From positions 1 through 64,000 of the forward strand of contig JAJPKP010000070.1 of assembly GCA_021323675.1 (NCBI GenBank): a stretch of 64,000 bases of DNA. The letters are read 5' to 3'. The position numbers and the translations under genes were made by a program. The stretch comes from Pseudomonadota bacterium (GTDB taxonomy: Bacteria > Desulfobacterota > Binatia > Binatales > Binataceae). Shown here one piece after another: positions 55,816-64,000 of this stretch (the first letter of the stretch is position 1; every line of letters starts with the position of its first letter). The notes under the pieces were generated by a model. It was not told the origin of the DNA. It was given only the letters and a program-made list of their open reading frames with translations, and searched no databases.

Positions 55816-57296
55816 CGGGCGACCGTCCCGAGCAATGCAAAGGTTACGTCGGTCATGATTCGCTCATGGCCCGAGATGATAAGAATTGCGATCGCGGCCA
55901 GCATCGCCCCGCTCAGCCGGCGCAACGCGTGATTGAAGCCCGTCTTCGCCGCCAGCGACATCCTGATCTGGAAGAAGCCAAGCGCGATCAGAACCATCGG
56001 TATCGCGATGCAGAGCGAGTAGAGGCCCAGCGTGATGAGCCCCGAATACCACGACGTGACTCCCGCATAGACCAGCAGCGGATACAGCACCGCTCCGCCC
56101 ATGCAGGTCAGGCACGAAGTCGAGAGCCCCAGGCCCACGATGAACGAATCGCTTGCGTGCATCACGCCGCGTCTCGCGGTGCGATCCATTCCCGCGATGC
56201 GCAGGCGGGCGAGCAGGATGCGCGGATAGGCGGCGATCGATCTCCATCCGCGGCCGGGCGTCGCAACCGATTCGTTCTTCAGCCAGCCGCGGGTGCGCAG
56301 GTACTCGTCCACGCCCAGCACCCGCATCGCGAAGAACAGGATCAGCAATCCTCCCGCCACCTGGATTGCGCTGCCATAGTTGCCCAACGGCATTCTCACG
56401 CCCTGCCCGATCAGGCCGACGGTCGCGCCCGATGCGGCATAGAGCAGGGTGAAGCCGGCGACGAAGCTGGCAAGGTTGATGAACAGGCGGCGTCGGCCGG
56501 CGCGGGCCGCTTCGTCGCTTCCGCTGAATACCGCCGCGCGTTCTCCCTCGACGACCGTGCACGAGATGATCGCCGAATAGTAAAGCGTCAACTCGAGCGC
56601 GCACGGAGACAGAACCACGATCAACGCGCTGATCAGCGCCACCGCCAAAGCCAGCGTCGAAACGAACCCTCCCGGCCGCAGCGAAGCCATCGCTCCGTCG
56701 TCTATCGGCAGCTTCCATTCGAAATGCCGCAGCGGACGGCCGCCTACATCCTTCGCCTCGACGATGAGCTTGCCGCTCCGTTGCGCCAGGAACAGATCGC
56801 CGCGATCGTCGCGCGACGGGAACAGGATCATGTAGGCATCGTGATGCTCGGACAGGACGATGGGAGCGGCCAGCGACGGATATCGCATCCCGTCGGGGCC
56901 GATCAGGATGAAGCTGCCGTGCAGATGATGCATGTGCGAGATGTCGCCGCGATGAGTATTGATGCCGACCAGGATCGGCAGGACGGACTTGAGGTCATGA
57001 TCGACGTAATGCTCCAGATGGTGCGTGCGCAGGAACCGCGGAGTCACCAGCGTCAAATCGATATAGACGTCTTCGACCCGAACCTGGTCCGCATCGCTCT
57101 GCTGAAGCGCCGTCGGCGGATGTGCCGCGCGGTAGCGCGGAACCATCACCAATCCCGCCGCGAAGAGAGCCAGGAGCATCATCAGGCCCGCAAGCAGCAC
57201 CGCGATCCCGCGCCCCGCGCGAATTCGCGGGGCGCTTCGATCGGCGATGAGCGCGGCGGGAGCGGTCGCCAGTTGCTTTGATGAAATCATTGGCAT
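55803..57296 (-). CDS. CcdA/DsbD-like membrane protein with His-rich periplasmic domain, in the nos operon
   Basis: 497 residues from ATG 57296 (ATG 57290 is also possible). After one membrane anchor (about 29-52) comes a periplasmic domain of about 150 residues unusually rich in His: positions 92, 93, 96, 100, 115, 121, 123, 124, 126, 151, 152, with Met among them. The C-terminal 280 residues are a CcdA-type membrane domain with Cys in SPCALE (Cys232) and a second pair in STSCLTCMGG. CcdA/DsbD proteins pass electrons across the membrane to periplasmic thiols. The His/Met-rich part could bind copper. Placed between the nosZ pair and nosD, it is a candidate copper handling or reduction protein, possibly replacing the missing NosL. 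Confidence 0.75.
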   Translation of the reverse strand: MPMISSKQLATAPAALIADRSAPRIRAGRGIAVLLAGLMMLLALFAAGLVMVPRYRAAHPPTALQQSDADQVRVEDVYIDLTLVTPRFLRTHHLEHYVDHDLKSVLPILVGINTHRGDISHMHHLHGSFILIGPDGMRYPSLAAPIVLSEHHDAYMILFPSRDDRGDLFLAQRSGKLIVEAKDVGGRPLRHFEWKLPIDDGAMASLRPGGFVSTLALAVALISALIVVLSPCALELTLYYSAIISCTVVEGERAAVFSGSDEAARAGRRRLFINLASFVAGFTLLYAASGATVGLIGQGVRMPLGNYGSAIQVAGGLLILFFAMRVLGVDEYLRTRGWLKNESVATPGRGWRSIAAYPRILLARLRIAGMDRTARRGVMHASDSFIVGLGLSTSCLTCMGGAVLYPLLVYAGVTSWYSGLITLGLYSLCIAIPMVLIALGFFQIRMSLAAKTGFNHALRRLSGAMLAAIAILIISGHERIMTDVTFALLGTVARWFG

Positions 57297-57922
57297 GACG
57301 CGGCGTGGTGCCGGCCGGGAACCGATGGCATCGGCGGGGCATCGTGATGTGTCAGGTAGACGGCGATGCCGGTAAGCAGAACCACGGCGGCGAAGGCCCA
57401 TCCGCCGCTCATCAGCCGCGTGTACACGTGGAAGTTGGCCAGATGCATCGATCCCACGACCGGCGGCGTGAAATTCGCCACTCCCCCGATGATGGCGCGC
57501 GTGCGCACGTGTCCCAGTTCGTAGAGCCGATACTGAAGCAGGCCGAGCCCCGCCGCTCCACTGATTGTCATCAGCGCGAAGATTCCAACCAGCGCGTGCT
57601 TTTGAATCGCGGGCGGAAGAAACACCGCGCCGATGACGAGCACCAGAAATGCCGCCATCGCATACGTCATTCCCTTGAGCTCGGGCGCATCAAGCGGAAG
57701 CTTGACCCCGATGTACTGATTGAGGGTTTCCACCTCGCGGAGATTTCCTTCCACCCGGCCCGGGTACACTTTCACGACAATCGTGTCCTCGCCGTGGTAT
57801 TGCGGCGATTCCATTGCCGTCGACCATACCGGAAGGAAATTGCACGCCAGCAGCAAAGCCGCGGCCGCAATCAGCAGCAGCTTTACCGTTCCTGCGCAGG
57901 ACGCCTGCGAGGGCGCGTTCAT
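57287..57922 (-). CDS. Membrane protein in the NosB position
   Basis: 211 residues with four hydrophobic segments (about 12-32, 85-103, 108-128, 165-187). The first periplasmic loop carries ESPQYHGEDTIVVKVYPGRVEG and VETLNQYIGVKL, which resembles a protein often found beside nosZ in clade II clusters. NosB, a transmembrane protein needed for N2O respiration, also directly follows nosZ in that group. I cannot confirm orthology. It overlaps nosZ by 4 bases and the next gene by 10. Confidence 0.6.
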   Translation of the reverse strand: MNAPSQASCAGTVKLLLIAAAALLLACNFLPVWSTAMESPQYHGEDTIVVKVYPGRVEGNLREVETLNQYIGVKLPLDAPELKGMTYAMAAFLVLVIGAVFLPPAIQKHALVGIFALMTISGAAGLGLLQYRLYELGHVRTRAIIGGVANFTPPVVGSMHLANFHVYTRLMSGGWAFAAVVLLTGIAVYLTHHDAPPMPSVPGRHHAASCQ

Positions 57923-59727
57923 CTGTGCGCCTCCTGCTGGCCCGCCGTCTCCACCAGCATCCGCCCGCGCATCTCAAGATGCAGCGCGGAGCAGAACCAG
58001 GTGCAGTAGTACCAGTGAGTGCCGGGTTTGTCGGCGATAAAGGTGACTTCGCGGGTCTGGCCCGGATCGATCGCGAGGTTGATCCCGTAATCTTCCAGCG
58101 CGAAACCGTGGGTCATGTCCTTCACGGTTTCGATGTTGCTGAGCGTAATCGTGACCTTGTCGCCCTGATGAACCGTGAAAGCGTCCAGCCCGAATTTCGA
58201 GCGGATCACCGTCATGTAAACGTGATATTCGTGCGGGCCGACCTGCTCGATGCGGCTCTTGCCCTCCGCAATCGCATCCGGCCCCGGCTGCTCGACCTGC
58301 GCGACTTTGGGCGCGAGGTCCGACACCCTGATAAAGGCGGCGTCGTGCGGCTCGGGCTCAGCCGGAAAATCCAGCAGCATCCGCATCTTGTCGCCGGAAA
58401 TGTCGATCAGCTCCTGGCTCTCCGGCATGCTCGGACCGACCGGGATGAACATGTCTTTCGAGAGCTTGTTCAGCGCGAGCAGATAGTCGCCCGAGGGATG
58501 CCGCGTGCGGCCCAGCGCCGCGTAGGTATGGCCGGGATTGTAGTGCACGTCCATCCGGTCGATTACGTAATTGGGATCGCCGGCGACCGCCCTGGCCACG
58601 TTCCATTTGACGATCTGAGAGTCGATGAACAGCGAAGTGTAGGCGTTGCCGCGCCCGTCCCAGGTGGTGTGGAGCGGTCCCATCCCGACTTCGGGTTGCG
58701 CCGCGATCGCATCGCGAAGGTTTTTGACCTTGTCGATCTTGCTGATGTCGATCAGCGTGACGGTCGGCGAGAGCTTGCCTGATGCGGCCACGTATTTGCC
58801 GTCCGGGCTGACATCGCATCCGTGCGGATTCTTGGGCACCGGAATCATGTAAAGAACTTTTTTGGTCGTCCTGGTCGGATCGATCACCTTCGTACCGCCC
58901 ATCGATGTGAATTCGCCCTTGCTAATCGCCTCTTCGGCGGCTGGGATGTCGATGGCGGCGATCGCGTCCTCGTCGTTGCGGATCATGTCCTCGACGCTCA
59001 GGCCCTTCTCGGTGTCGTAGTCGGTCGAAAACGCCCATCGCCCGTCCTTGCTGGCATCGTTGATGTCGCAATTGCCGGGGACCAGAACCTCGAATCTGGT
59101 CTGCAGCGTGATCGGATCGAGAAACGCCATGCCCGCCTTGTATGCCGCCACATCGACTCCGTGGCTCTTGTCGGGTTCGGCGAGGAACTCGCCGTTCACG
59201 ATCACGTATTTCGTGTCGGGCGGGACCACCGAGGTTCCGTGCGCCGCCTGAAAATTCGGGATGGTCGCGATTGCGGCGGTTTCGAAGCGCTTGAGGTCGA
59301 TGCGCGCGACGCGCGTGTTCGCCTTGTCGTTGATGTAGAGCCATCGTCCGTCGTAATCGCCGTTGGTCTCGGAAAGGGCCGGATGATGAGAGTCGCCCCA
59401 CAGCGGCCCGCTCGCCTTGAGCATCTCGTACGTTTTGGTGCCGGGAATCGCGTATCCGTATTGCGCGCGCGGCTCGAACACCGGAATCGAGCGGATCAGG
59501 CGTCCTGACGGGATTCCATAAACCAGCACCGTCCCGGCCTGCCCGCCCGAGAGAAAGGCGTAATATTTGTCCCATTTGCCGACCGGCACGTACACGCTGC
59601 GCGCCGCATCCGCATTGGCGTCCTGCTGATGAGACCCGCGGCAGGCGGACAACGATCCGATCGCCGCGAATGCCGCCGCAATCACGACCGCGGAGAGGAA
59701 TGGACGATGCACTCTGACGTTGCTCAT
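57919..59727 (-). CDS. nosZ: Nitrous oxide reductase, Sec/lipoprotein-type (clade II-like)
   Basis: 602 residues. Instead of a Tat signal it has a hydrophobic leader ending in the lipobox LSAC (Cys29), which fits the Sec-dependent clade II group. The beta-propeller holds the CuZ histidine blocks: GDSHHPALSETNGDYDGRW, QAAHGT, DVHYNPGHTYAALG and EPHDAAF. The C-terminal cupredoxin carries the CuA motif CTWFCSALHLEM (Cys575, Cys579, His583, Met586). It reduces N2O to N2 in the periplasm. The start codon overlaps the upstream cytochrome gene stop, so the two are tightly coupled. Confidence 0.96.
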   Translation of the reverse strand: MSNVRVHRPFLSAVVIAAAFAAIGSLSACRGSHQQDANADAARSVYVPVGKWDKYYAFLSGGQAGTVLVYGIPSGRLIRSIPVFEPRAQYGYAIPGTKTYEMLKASGPLWGDSHHPALSETNGDYDGRWLYINDKANTRVARIDLKRFETAAIATIPNFQAAHGTSVVPPDTKYVIVNGEFLAEPDKSHGVDVAAYKAGMAFLDPITLQTRFEVLVPGNCDINDASKDGRWAFSTDYDTEKGLSVEDMIRNDEDAIAAIDIPAAEEAISKGEFTSMGGTKVIDPTRTTKKVLYMIPVPKNPHGCDVSPDGKYVAASGKLSPTVTLIDISKIDKVKNLRDAIAAQPEVGMGPLHTTWDGRGNAYTSLFIDSQIVKWNVARAVAGDPNYVIDRMDVHYNPGHTYAALGRTRHPSGDYLLALNKLSKDMFIPVGPSMPESQELIDISGDKMRMLLDFPAEPEPHDAAFIRVSDLAPKVAQVEQPGPDAIAEGKSRIEQVGPHEYHVYMTVIRSKFGLDAFTVHQGDKVTITLSNIETVKDMTHGFALEDYGINLAIDPGQTREVTFIADKPGTHWYYCTWFCSALHLEMRGRMLVETAGQQEAHR

Positions 59728-60947
59728 CAGTGCTTCCCTTCGTTAGCGGCCAGCACCACTAACGTGCCTTTCATGTTGGGATGTAGCGAACCAGTGCTGC
59801 ACTGGGTCGCGCAGTAGAACGTGAACGTGCCCGGCTTGTCCGCCTTGAAGGTGACTGACTTGGGCCGCCCCACCAGCGCGCCGTTGATAAACGCGTCCTT
59901 GTCGTAACCGTCGATCGCGAGGCCATGACCTGCGCCCAGGCCATTGTCGGTCGGTTGAAAATTGATCCGGACGATCTGCCCTTCGGTAACCTGGATAACC
60001 GCCGGTTCGTAGCGCCATGCGCGTTCTCTAAGATTGATAACGACATCCGGATGGCCCAGATTTGCGCCTTGCGCCACCGCCGACATCGATCCCGAGCCGG
60101 GCGCCAAACGCGGATTGTCGAGCCCATAGACGAACGCCGCTACATCCCAAACCTGCGCGGGGTCGAGCGACTCGCGAAACGACGGCATCGGCGTGCCGTT
60201 ATTGCCGGTCGTGATGGTTAAGGCGATATCGCGCAGCGTATGCCCGCGCTTGAATTCGAATCCTTTGTGGAAGTTGCGCGGCCGAATCGGCATCTGCGCG
60301 GAATCGAGCAGCGTGTCGGCCGATGGACCGTCGCCGTAGCCTTCGTCGCCGTGGCAGGTTGCGCATCCGGCATCGGCGTACAGCTGTTTGCCATCCGCAA
60401 CCATCTGCGGCGTTATCTGCTGCGGTTCAGCGCCCAGCTCGACCGGCTTGCCGGCCGGCCCGTTGAGTGCGGGCGCCAGCGTTTTGATATAGGCCACGAC
60501 CGCCCATCGATCGCGATCTGAGAGCAGGAACTTCCACGGCGGCATCGGCGTACCCCGCAGGCCGAGCGACACCGTGCGAAACAGATCGGCATCGGTTGGC
60601 AGGTCAGCGCCGGGCGTACTCTTGAAGCGCAATATTCCCGCCACGAAGTTCCGCGGCCCCGGCGTCAGGAACTCAGCGCATCTTCCGTTGCCCTCTCCCC
60701 TGGGTCCGTGGCAGGAAGCGCAATTCTCGTTGAAAACCCGCTGTCCATCGGCCACCAAATCGGGCGTGGATGGAGGTTCCGGAGGTACCTCGAAATGACT
60801 CCATGAAAGAATCGGCGGCGCCGGCGATGCCGGAGCGGCGGCCTCGCGCCGCTCGCATCCCGAAACCATCGCAAACAGCGCGATCGAAATGCCAAGGGCG
60901 CACAATGCAGCGCTGGCTCCGCGTTTTCCTGCCCGTTCAGTTTCCAT
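59727..60947 (-). CDS. Di-haem cytochrome c lipoprotein with C-terminal cupredoxin domain
   Basis: 406 residues. Lipobox MVSGC (Cys31), two c-type haem sites CASCH (76-80) and CATCH (195-199), and a C-terminal cupredoxin fold. The cupredoxin ends in CATQCSTGSLHPNM (Cys379, Cys383, His389, Met392). Compared with the CuA motif CxxxCxxxHxxM it has two extra residues between the second Cys and the His. First gene of the leftward nos operon, one base overlap with nosZ; most likely the electron donor that passes electrons from quinol-cytochrome oxidoreductase to NosZ. The 244 bases upstream hold no gene and no clear FNR-type TTGAT-N4-ATCAA site. Confidence 0.88.
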   Translation of the reverse strand: METERAGKRGASAALCALGISIALFAMVSGCERREAAAPASPAPPILSWSHFEVPPEPPSTPDLVADGQRVFNENCASCHGPRGEGNGRCAEFLTPGPRNFVAGILRFKSTPGADLPTDADLFRTVSLGLRGTPMPPWKFLLSDRDRWAVVAYIKTLAPALNGPAGKPVELGAEPQQITPQMVADGKQLYADAGCATCHGDEGYGDGPSADTLLDSAQMPIRPRNFHKGFEFKRGHTLRDIALTITTGNNGTPMPSFRESLDPAQVWDVAAFVYGLDNPRLAPGSGSMSAVAQGANLGHPDVVINLRERAWRYEPAVIQVTEGQIVRINFQPTDNGLGAGHGLAIDGYDKDAFINGALVGRPKSVTFKADKPGTFTFYCATQCSTGSLHPNMKGTLVVLAANEGKH

Positions 60948-61191
60948 CCCGGATAATCTCCCTCGCCGCGAGGCCCTATTCGCATAAGGCGTACCCGACC
61001 CTCAGGCATTGCCTGTTGCGGAATTGACCATCCCGGGGAGATTCCCGGATAAGAACGCTGACTCCGATGGATACAATCGCGTCCGGAGCCTGTATCCGAT
61101 TTTTCAGACGTAAAATCGTCGAAGACCGCGCCGGTTCAGGCGGTCCTCGCTCGACAGACGGGGAGATTAACTCGAAGGCGTGCGGGTGTCC

Positions 61192-62109
61192 TTATTTTCG
61201 GGTGGATGCGGAACTCGATGGGAGGGGCTCGAGAGTCACGCCCGCCGGCAGCTTCGCCGTTGCCACGTCGAGGCGATCGTTGATCAGCGGAATCGCGATC
61301 ATCTTGTTGTCATCGATGCGCCACTCGAAGACCGACTTCGACGGTTTGGCGGGATCGATCACGGTATGCTCCTCGAGCGCGCCCGCGGCGCTTAGCCATC
61401 CGTGCTCGAACGACCAGTCGAGCGCGGCTTCGCGGGGTTTACCGGCATGCAGATGGATTTGGATGCGCTGGAGCACATCGCCTTCGCCAGCGACCGTGAT
61501 CAAGCCGATCGCGCTCGGGTCGGGTCCCAGCACCGCGTCGTCCGATGGAGTCATCGCGAGGTAAAGCGCGATCACCCGTCCGCGCGCGGGCTTTCCCAAA
61601 ATCGTATAAGTGGACAACTTGAGGCCGCCCGATGAGACATAGAGTGTCTTGAGATTTTCCAGGCTCAGCTCGGTCTCCGAGCTGTTTTCCGCGCAACATC
61701 CGTATGCGATCACGGCAACGCCGGCGGGCGAGTCGAGGCGGATTTCGTCGCCGGGCAACTCGCGGCTGGCGGTCACCGCGCCGAACCGCCCGCCGCTTTC
61801 GATAGGATGGATTGCGAGCGCGATTTTGCCGGTCGGCTGACTTTCCGCGCCGATATCGTCCGATACCCGCAACCGCCGGCTCACTTCACCATCGACAACT
61901 ACGGTGCCGACGCGTCCGCCGTAGGCGTATTGCGCAAGCCGATAGCTGCGTGAGCGCGTCGCCAGGTACAGCTTGCCGTGATCGTTCTGCAGGGCGGCGT
62001 CCGCGGTCGCACTGAGCGACGAATCGCCGGCCGCGACGGGGTTCGCCTGTGCGCGGGCGCAAAGTACGATCGACAACACGAGCAGCGGGAAAAGAAGGCG
62101 GCGATCCAT
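61192..62109 (-). CDS. Exported protein of unknown function, operon gene 3
   Basis: 305 residues with a short signal peptide (MDRRLLFPLLVLSIVLCARAQA). The mature protein is beta-rich, with a CC pair (IAYGCCAENS) and repeated VVVDGEVSRRL-type strands. No family recognised. It starts 3 bases after the stop of the preceding gene, so it is the last gene of a three-gene unit of exported proteins. Confidence 0.65.
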   Translation of the reverse strand: MDRRLLFPLLVLSIVLCARAQANPVAAGDSSLSATADAALQNDHGKLYLATRSRSYRLAQYAYGGRVGTVVVDGEVSRRLRVSDDIGAESQPTGKIALAIHPIESGGRFGAVTASRELPGDEIRLDSPAGVAVIAYGCCAENSSETELSLENLKTLYVSSGGLKLSTYTILGKPARGRVIALYLAMTPSDDAVLGPDPSAIGLITVAGEGDVLQRIQIHLHAGKPREAALDWSFEHGWLSAAGALEEHTVIDPAKPSKSVFEWRIDDNKMIAIPLINDRLDVATAKLPAGVTLEPLPSSSASTRK

Positions 62110-62112
62110 TCG

Positions 62113-62841
62113 TCATTTGCTCCCGGACAGATTGAAAACCGTTTTCGCGCGAATCAGATCGATCAGAAGAATCTGCTCGCCGACCAGTTTGCCTTTCTGA
62201 TTGTTGACGATTGCGATCGCGCCTCGAAACTCATCGCCCAGGATCCTCGCGTAGTCGCGCAGGTCGCTCTCCCAGAAATGATTCATGTCCCCGGGGCTCA
62301 GCGAGCCGGCGCGCGGAAGCCGCGCCATCACGGTCGCGACGCGATCCCGGGGCATCGTGCGATCCACGAATACCTCGATCTGCTGCGCACCTTGTCCGTC
62401 CGGGGGAGTAAACTCCAGGTCAGGCTTTCCCCATGCGGACTCGATCTCGGCGATCGCCTGCTTGCAGTCGCGCGTAGGCTTTTCGATGTACGGCGTTTCA
62501 AGGCGAATGCCGAACGTTGCGCGCCCGTCGTCGGCGCTCGAGAACCAGAGCTGCAGCTTGCGGCCGTCCTTGAGCACGGTATCGATATGGCTGTACGGAG
62601 AATCGACGATCCCGCTCGACTTGACGTTGTCGCCCAGGTAGCCGCCGACATTGTGAGCCATGCTGGTTCCGTAGTCGCCCTGGTAGAGGCCCTCCAGGGC
62701 CTGATCGTCAAGCGCCTTGGAATCGTCAAGCGGCATATCGAGCGGGATGCTCACCAGGCGCATCCGATCGGCGGCACAGGCGGCGCGCGCCGCGATCAGA
62801 ACAGCGATCATGCCCAGCGTTGCGAAGAGCTTTCGTTTCAT
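62113..62841 (-). CDS. Exported protein of unknown function, operon gene 2
   Basis: 242 residues from ATG 62841, which opens a signal peptide (MKRKLFATLGMIAVLIAARA, cut near ACAAD). The ATG overlaps the stop of the upstream gene (ATGA). The mature protein contains a possible structured domain with FWESDLRDYARILGDEF and a single Cys in TRDCKQAIAE. No family recognised. Confidence 0.7.
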   Translation of the reverse strand: MKRKLFATLGMIAVLIAARAACAADRMRLVSIPLDMPLDDSKALDDQALEGLYQGDYGTSMAHNVGGYLGDNVKSSGIVDSPYSHIDTVLKDGRKLQLWFSSADDGRATFGIRLETPYIEKPTRDCKQAIAEIESAWGKPDLEFTPPDGQGAQQIEVFVDRTMPRDRVATVMARLPRAGSLSPGDMNHFWESDLRDYARILGDEFRGAIAIVNNQKGKLVGEQILLIDLIRAKTVFNLSGSK

Positions 62842-63794
62842 CGGTCGCCCGAAATTCGGGACCTCGCGGTTCCGGCATCTCCAGCCCCCGGATGCGCGGA
62901 ATCGTTCATTTGCTTTATCGATTTCCAATACGGACTGGTCCTGAGTTGTTCCATGAAATCGCGGCGGAACGCGTCCTTGCCGCGAATCTGTCCGGGCCAT
63001 GCCATATCCAGGAACTGCCACGCCTCAGCCTGATGCCCGCTGTAGATCAGGTCGAGCATCGTTCCCCAGAGCCGGGGCGGGATGTCCGCATCGGGCCACG
63101 ATCCCGGCGGCAGGTGCTTGCAATCGGCCTGGATGGATTCAGCGCGCGCGGTCAGGTCCTTCATATCCACGCCGGACGTGCGCATCAGATCCGGCGCGAT
63201 ATGATAGGCGCCGTCCTTGTAGCGGAGAATCACCTTGGGCGCGGGCGAATCGGCGAAATCGCTGTTCCAATTGGCAAAGCTCCAATCGTGAAGCTGAACC
63301 TGCAAGCCCGGTCCTTGCGCGAGCTTTACGAAATGCGGTCCTACGTCTCCGAATGCCGCATCCAGGCCGGCAATCTTTCGAAACTTCGGTCCGATTTCGA
63401 AGATATGCAGGGTCAAGCAGCAATTCGCGCCCCCGGCCCACTCCGAAACCACGAGGTCGGGCTGGCCGTCGCCGGTGATGTCGTTGCCCATCCTGACCAG
63501 CGCGGAATCGGGATCGTCGTCGTACAGCGTTCCGATTACGAATTTCTCGCCGTTTTCCGTGGCCTGCTTCCGATATATCTGCTTGTGATTCCTGAGAATC
63601 TCGAAGTATGCATCTTTTTTGTTCGAAGCGGGGTCGAAGTAGGTGTTGACGGTGTAGTCGCCGAAGCTCGCCGATTTCTGCAGGGGCGGAGAGCTGCCCG
63701 CTATGGCGGCGGGGCAGGTAGCCGCGATCGCTCCTGCCCAGATGACGGCCGATATCGCGCGCAGGCAAATTCGGCTGTTCGATAGTCCCTTCAT
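62838..63794 (-). CDS. Exported protein with FG-GAP/VCBS-like segment, operon gene 1
   Basis: 318 residues from ATG 63794; a GTG 15 bases earlier is an alternative. It has a signal peptide (cut near AAIAGSS) and a segment GNDITGDGQPDLVVSEW that looks like one FG-GAP/VCBS calcium-type repeat, followed by GGANCCLTLHIFEIG. The C-terminal third is charged and helical with LIYSGHQAEAWQFLDMAW. Role unknown; probably periplasmic. Confidence 0.7.
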   Translation of the reverse strand: MKGLSNSRICLRAISAVIWAGAIAATCPAAIAGSSPPLQKSASFGDYTVNTYFDPASNKKDAYFEILRNHKQIYRKQATENGEKFVIGTLYDDDPDSALVRMGNDITGDGQPDLVVSEWAGGANCCLTLHIFEIGPKFRKIAGLDAAFGDVGPHFVKLAQGPGLQVQLHDWSFANWNSDFADSPAPKVILRYKDGAYHIAPDLMRTSGVDMKDLTARAESIQADCKHLPPGSWPDADIPPRLWGTMLDLIYSGHQAEAWQFLDMAWPGQIRGKDAFRRDFMEQLRTSPYWKSIKQMNDSAHPGAGDAGTARSRISGDR

Positions 63795-63897
63795 CGATGA
63801 GGCTTGCACCTGTTAGCAGTTTTCACGCGCCACGCCAAAGGCGCGAACGGGCAGCCGAACGAAGCTCGAAATCCAGATGCGCGGCGATGCGGCGCAA

Positions 63898-64000
63898 TCA
63901 AGGCCGAGGTGTGGAACTGGCGGGCGTTTCCGGCAGTGAGTCGGGCGCGGCCAACTTCCGCAGTTCCCAGAGCGCGAATTTCCCGTGGCCAAAGGTGCGT
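63898..64000 (-). CDS. 3' end of a leftward gene cut by the window edge
   Basis: The minus-strand frame entering from the window end reads RTFGHGKFALWELRKLAAPD and stops at 63898-63900 after a Pro/Ser/Thr-rich tail. About 34 residues are visible. No family can be named; it could be the next gene upstream of the exported-protein operon. Confidence 0.4.
   Translation of the reverse strand, partial: RTFGHGKFALWELRKLAAPDSLPETPASSTPRP

Noticed and set aside
60948-61191. FNR/NnrR-type operator in front of the nos operon
   Set aside because: I looked for TTGAT-N4-ATCAA and close variants and found none that I could support.

Overview
The window is high-GC, gene-dense bacterial chromosome with short intergenic gaps and many ATGA-type overlaps. 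The gene mix (Cy/A/MT non-ribosomal peptide synthetase, lipoproteins, clade II-type nos genes, cyclase-AAA-TPR proteins, Baeyer-Villiger type monooxygenase) suggests a soil-type Gram-negative bacterium, perhaps from a deltaproteobacteria-like or Binatota-like lineage. This is an inference; there is no rRNA to settle it.

Layout. 1-8.1 kb: the 3' end of a non-ribosomal peptide synthetase locus. A carrier-heterocyclization protein cut by the window edge is followed by a cysteine-type adenylation-methyltransferase-carrier protein, a type II thioesterase and an amidase. An XRE/MmyB-type regulator behind a perfect palindrome and a SnoaL-like protein come next. 8.1-15.3 kb: mixed metabolic and stress genes (GNAT, sulfotransferase-like protein, beta-propeller lipoprotein, VOC protein, catalase, HSL-type esterase, DyP peroxidase). 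15.3-20.9 kb: a leftward operon for a 2-oxoacid oxidoreductase (gamma, alpha, beta, and a GltD-like flavoprotein fused to a ferredoxin subunit), ending in a Leu/Glu-type amino acid dehydrogenase; together they could deaminate and oxidise branched-chain amino acids to acyl-CoA. 21-30.8 kb: cysK, a flavin monooxygenase, small NTF2/GFA proteins, an unrecognised protein with a complete di-iron-like ligand pattern, asnS, cvpA, trxA and a nitronate monooxygenase-like gene.

30.9-34.5 kb is a genome-plasticity spot: an intact tRNA-Ser(GGA), a degenerate copy of its 3' part about 0.6 kb downstream, a large exported protein with an odd C terminus, and a decayed DUF4143-like fragment. 34.6-50.1 kb: a cNMP-binding patatin phospholipase, two large class III cyclase-AAA-TPR paralogs, a deletion relic of a third copy, an RND efflux adaptor/pump pair, a DNase I-like hydrolase and a membrane protein.

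50.2-52.9 kb holds the most attractive candidate for an undescribed system. A roughly 41-bp leader repeat precedes each of two small overlapping genes; the second encodes a peptide with a YxxP-type leader motif. They are followed by a B12-binding-type radical SAM enzyme carrying a C-terminal PqqD-like (RiPP recognition) domain and a small membrane protein. I read this as a candidate RiPP cassette.

52.9-60.9 kb: a leftward nos operon (di-haem cytochrome c with a cupredoxin tail, lipoprotein NosZ, a NosB-position membrane protein, a His-rich CcdA-like membrane protein, NosD, NosF, NosY) for reducing nitrous oxide. No NosR, NosL or NosG/H is present in the window. 61.2-64 kb: an operon of three exported proteins of unknown function and the 3' end of a further gene.
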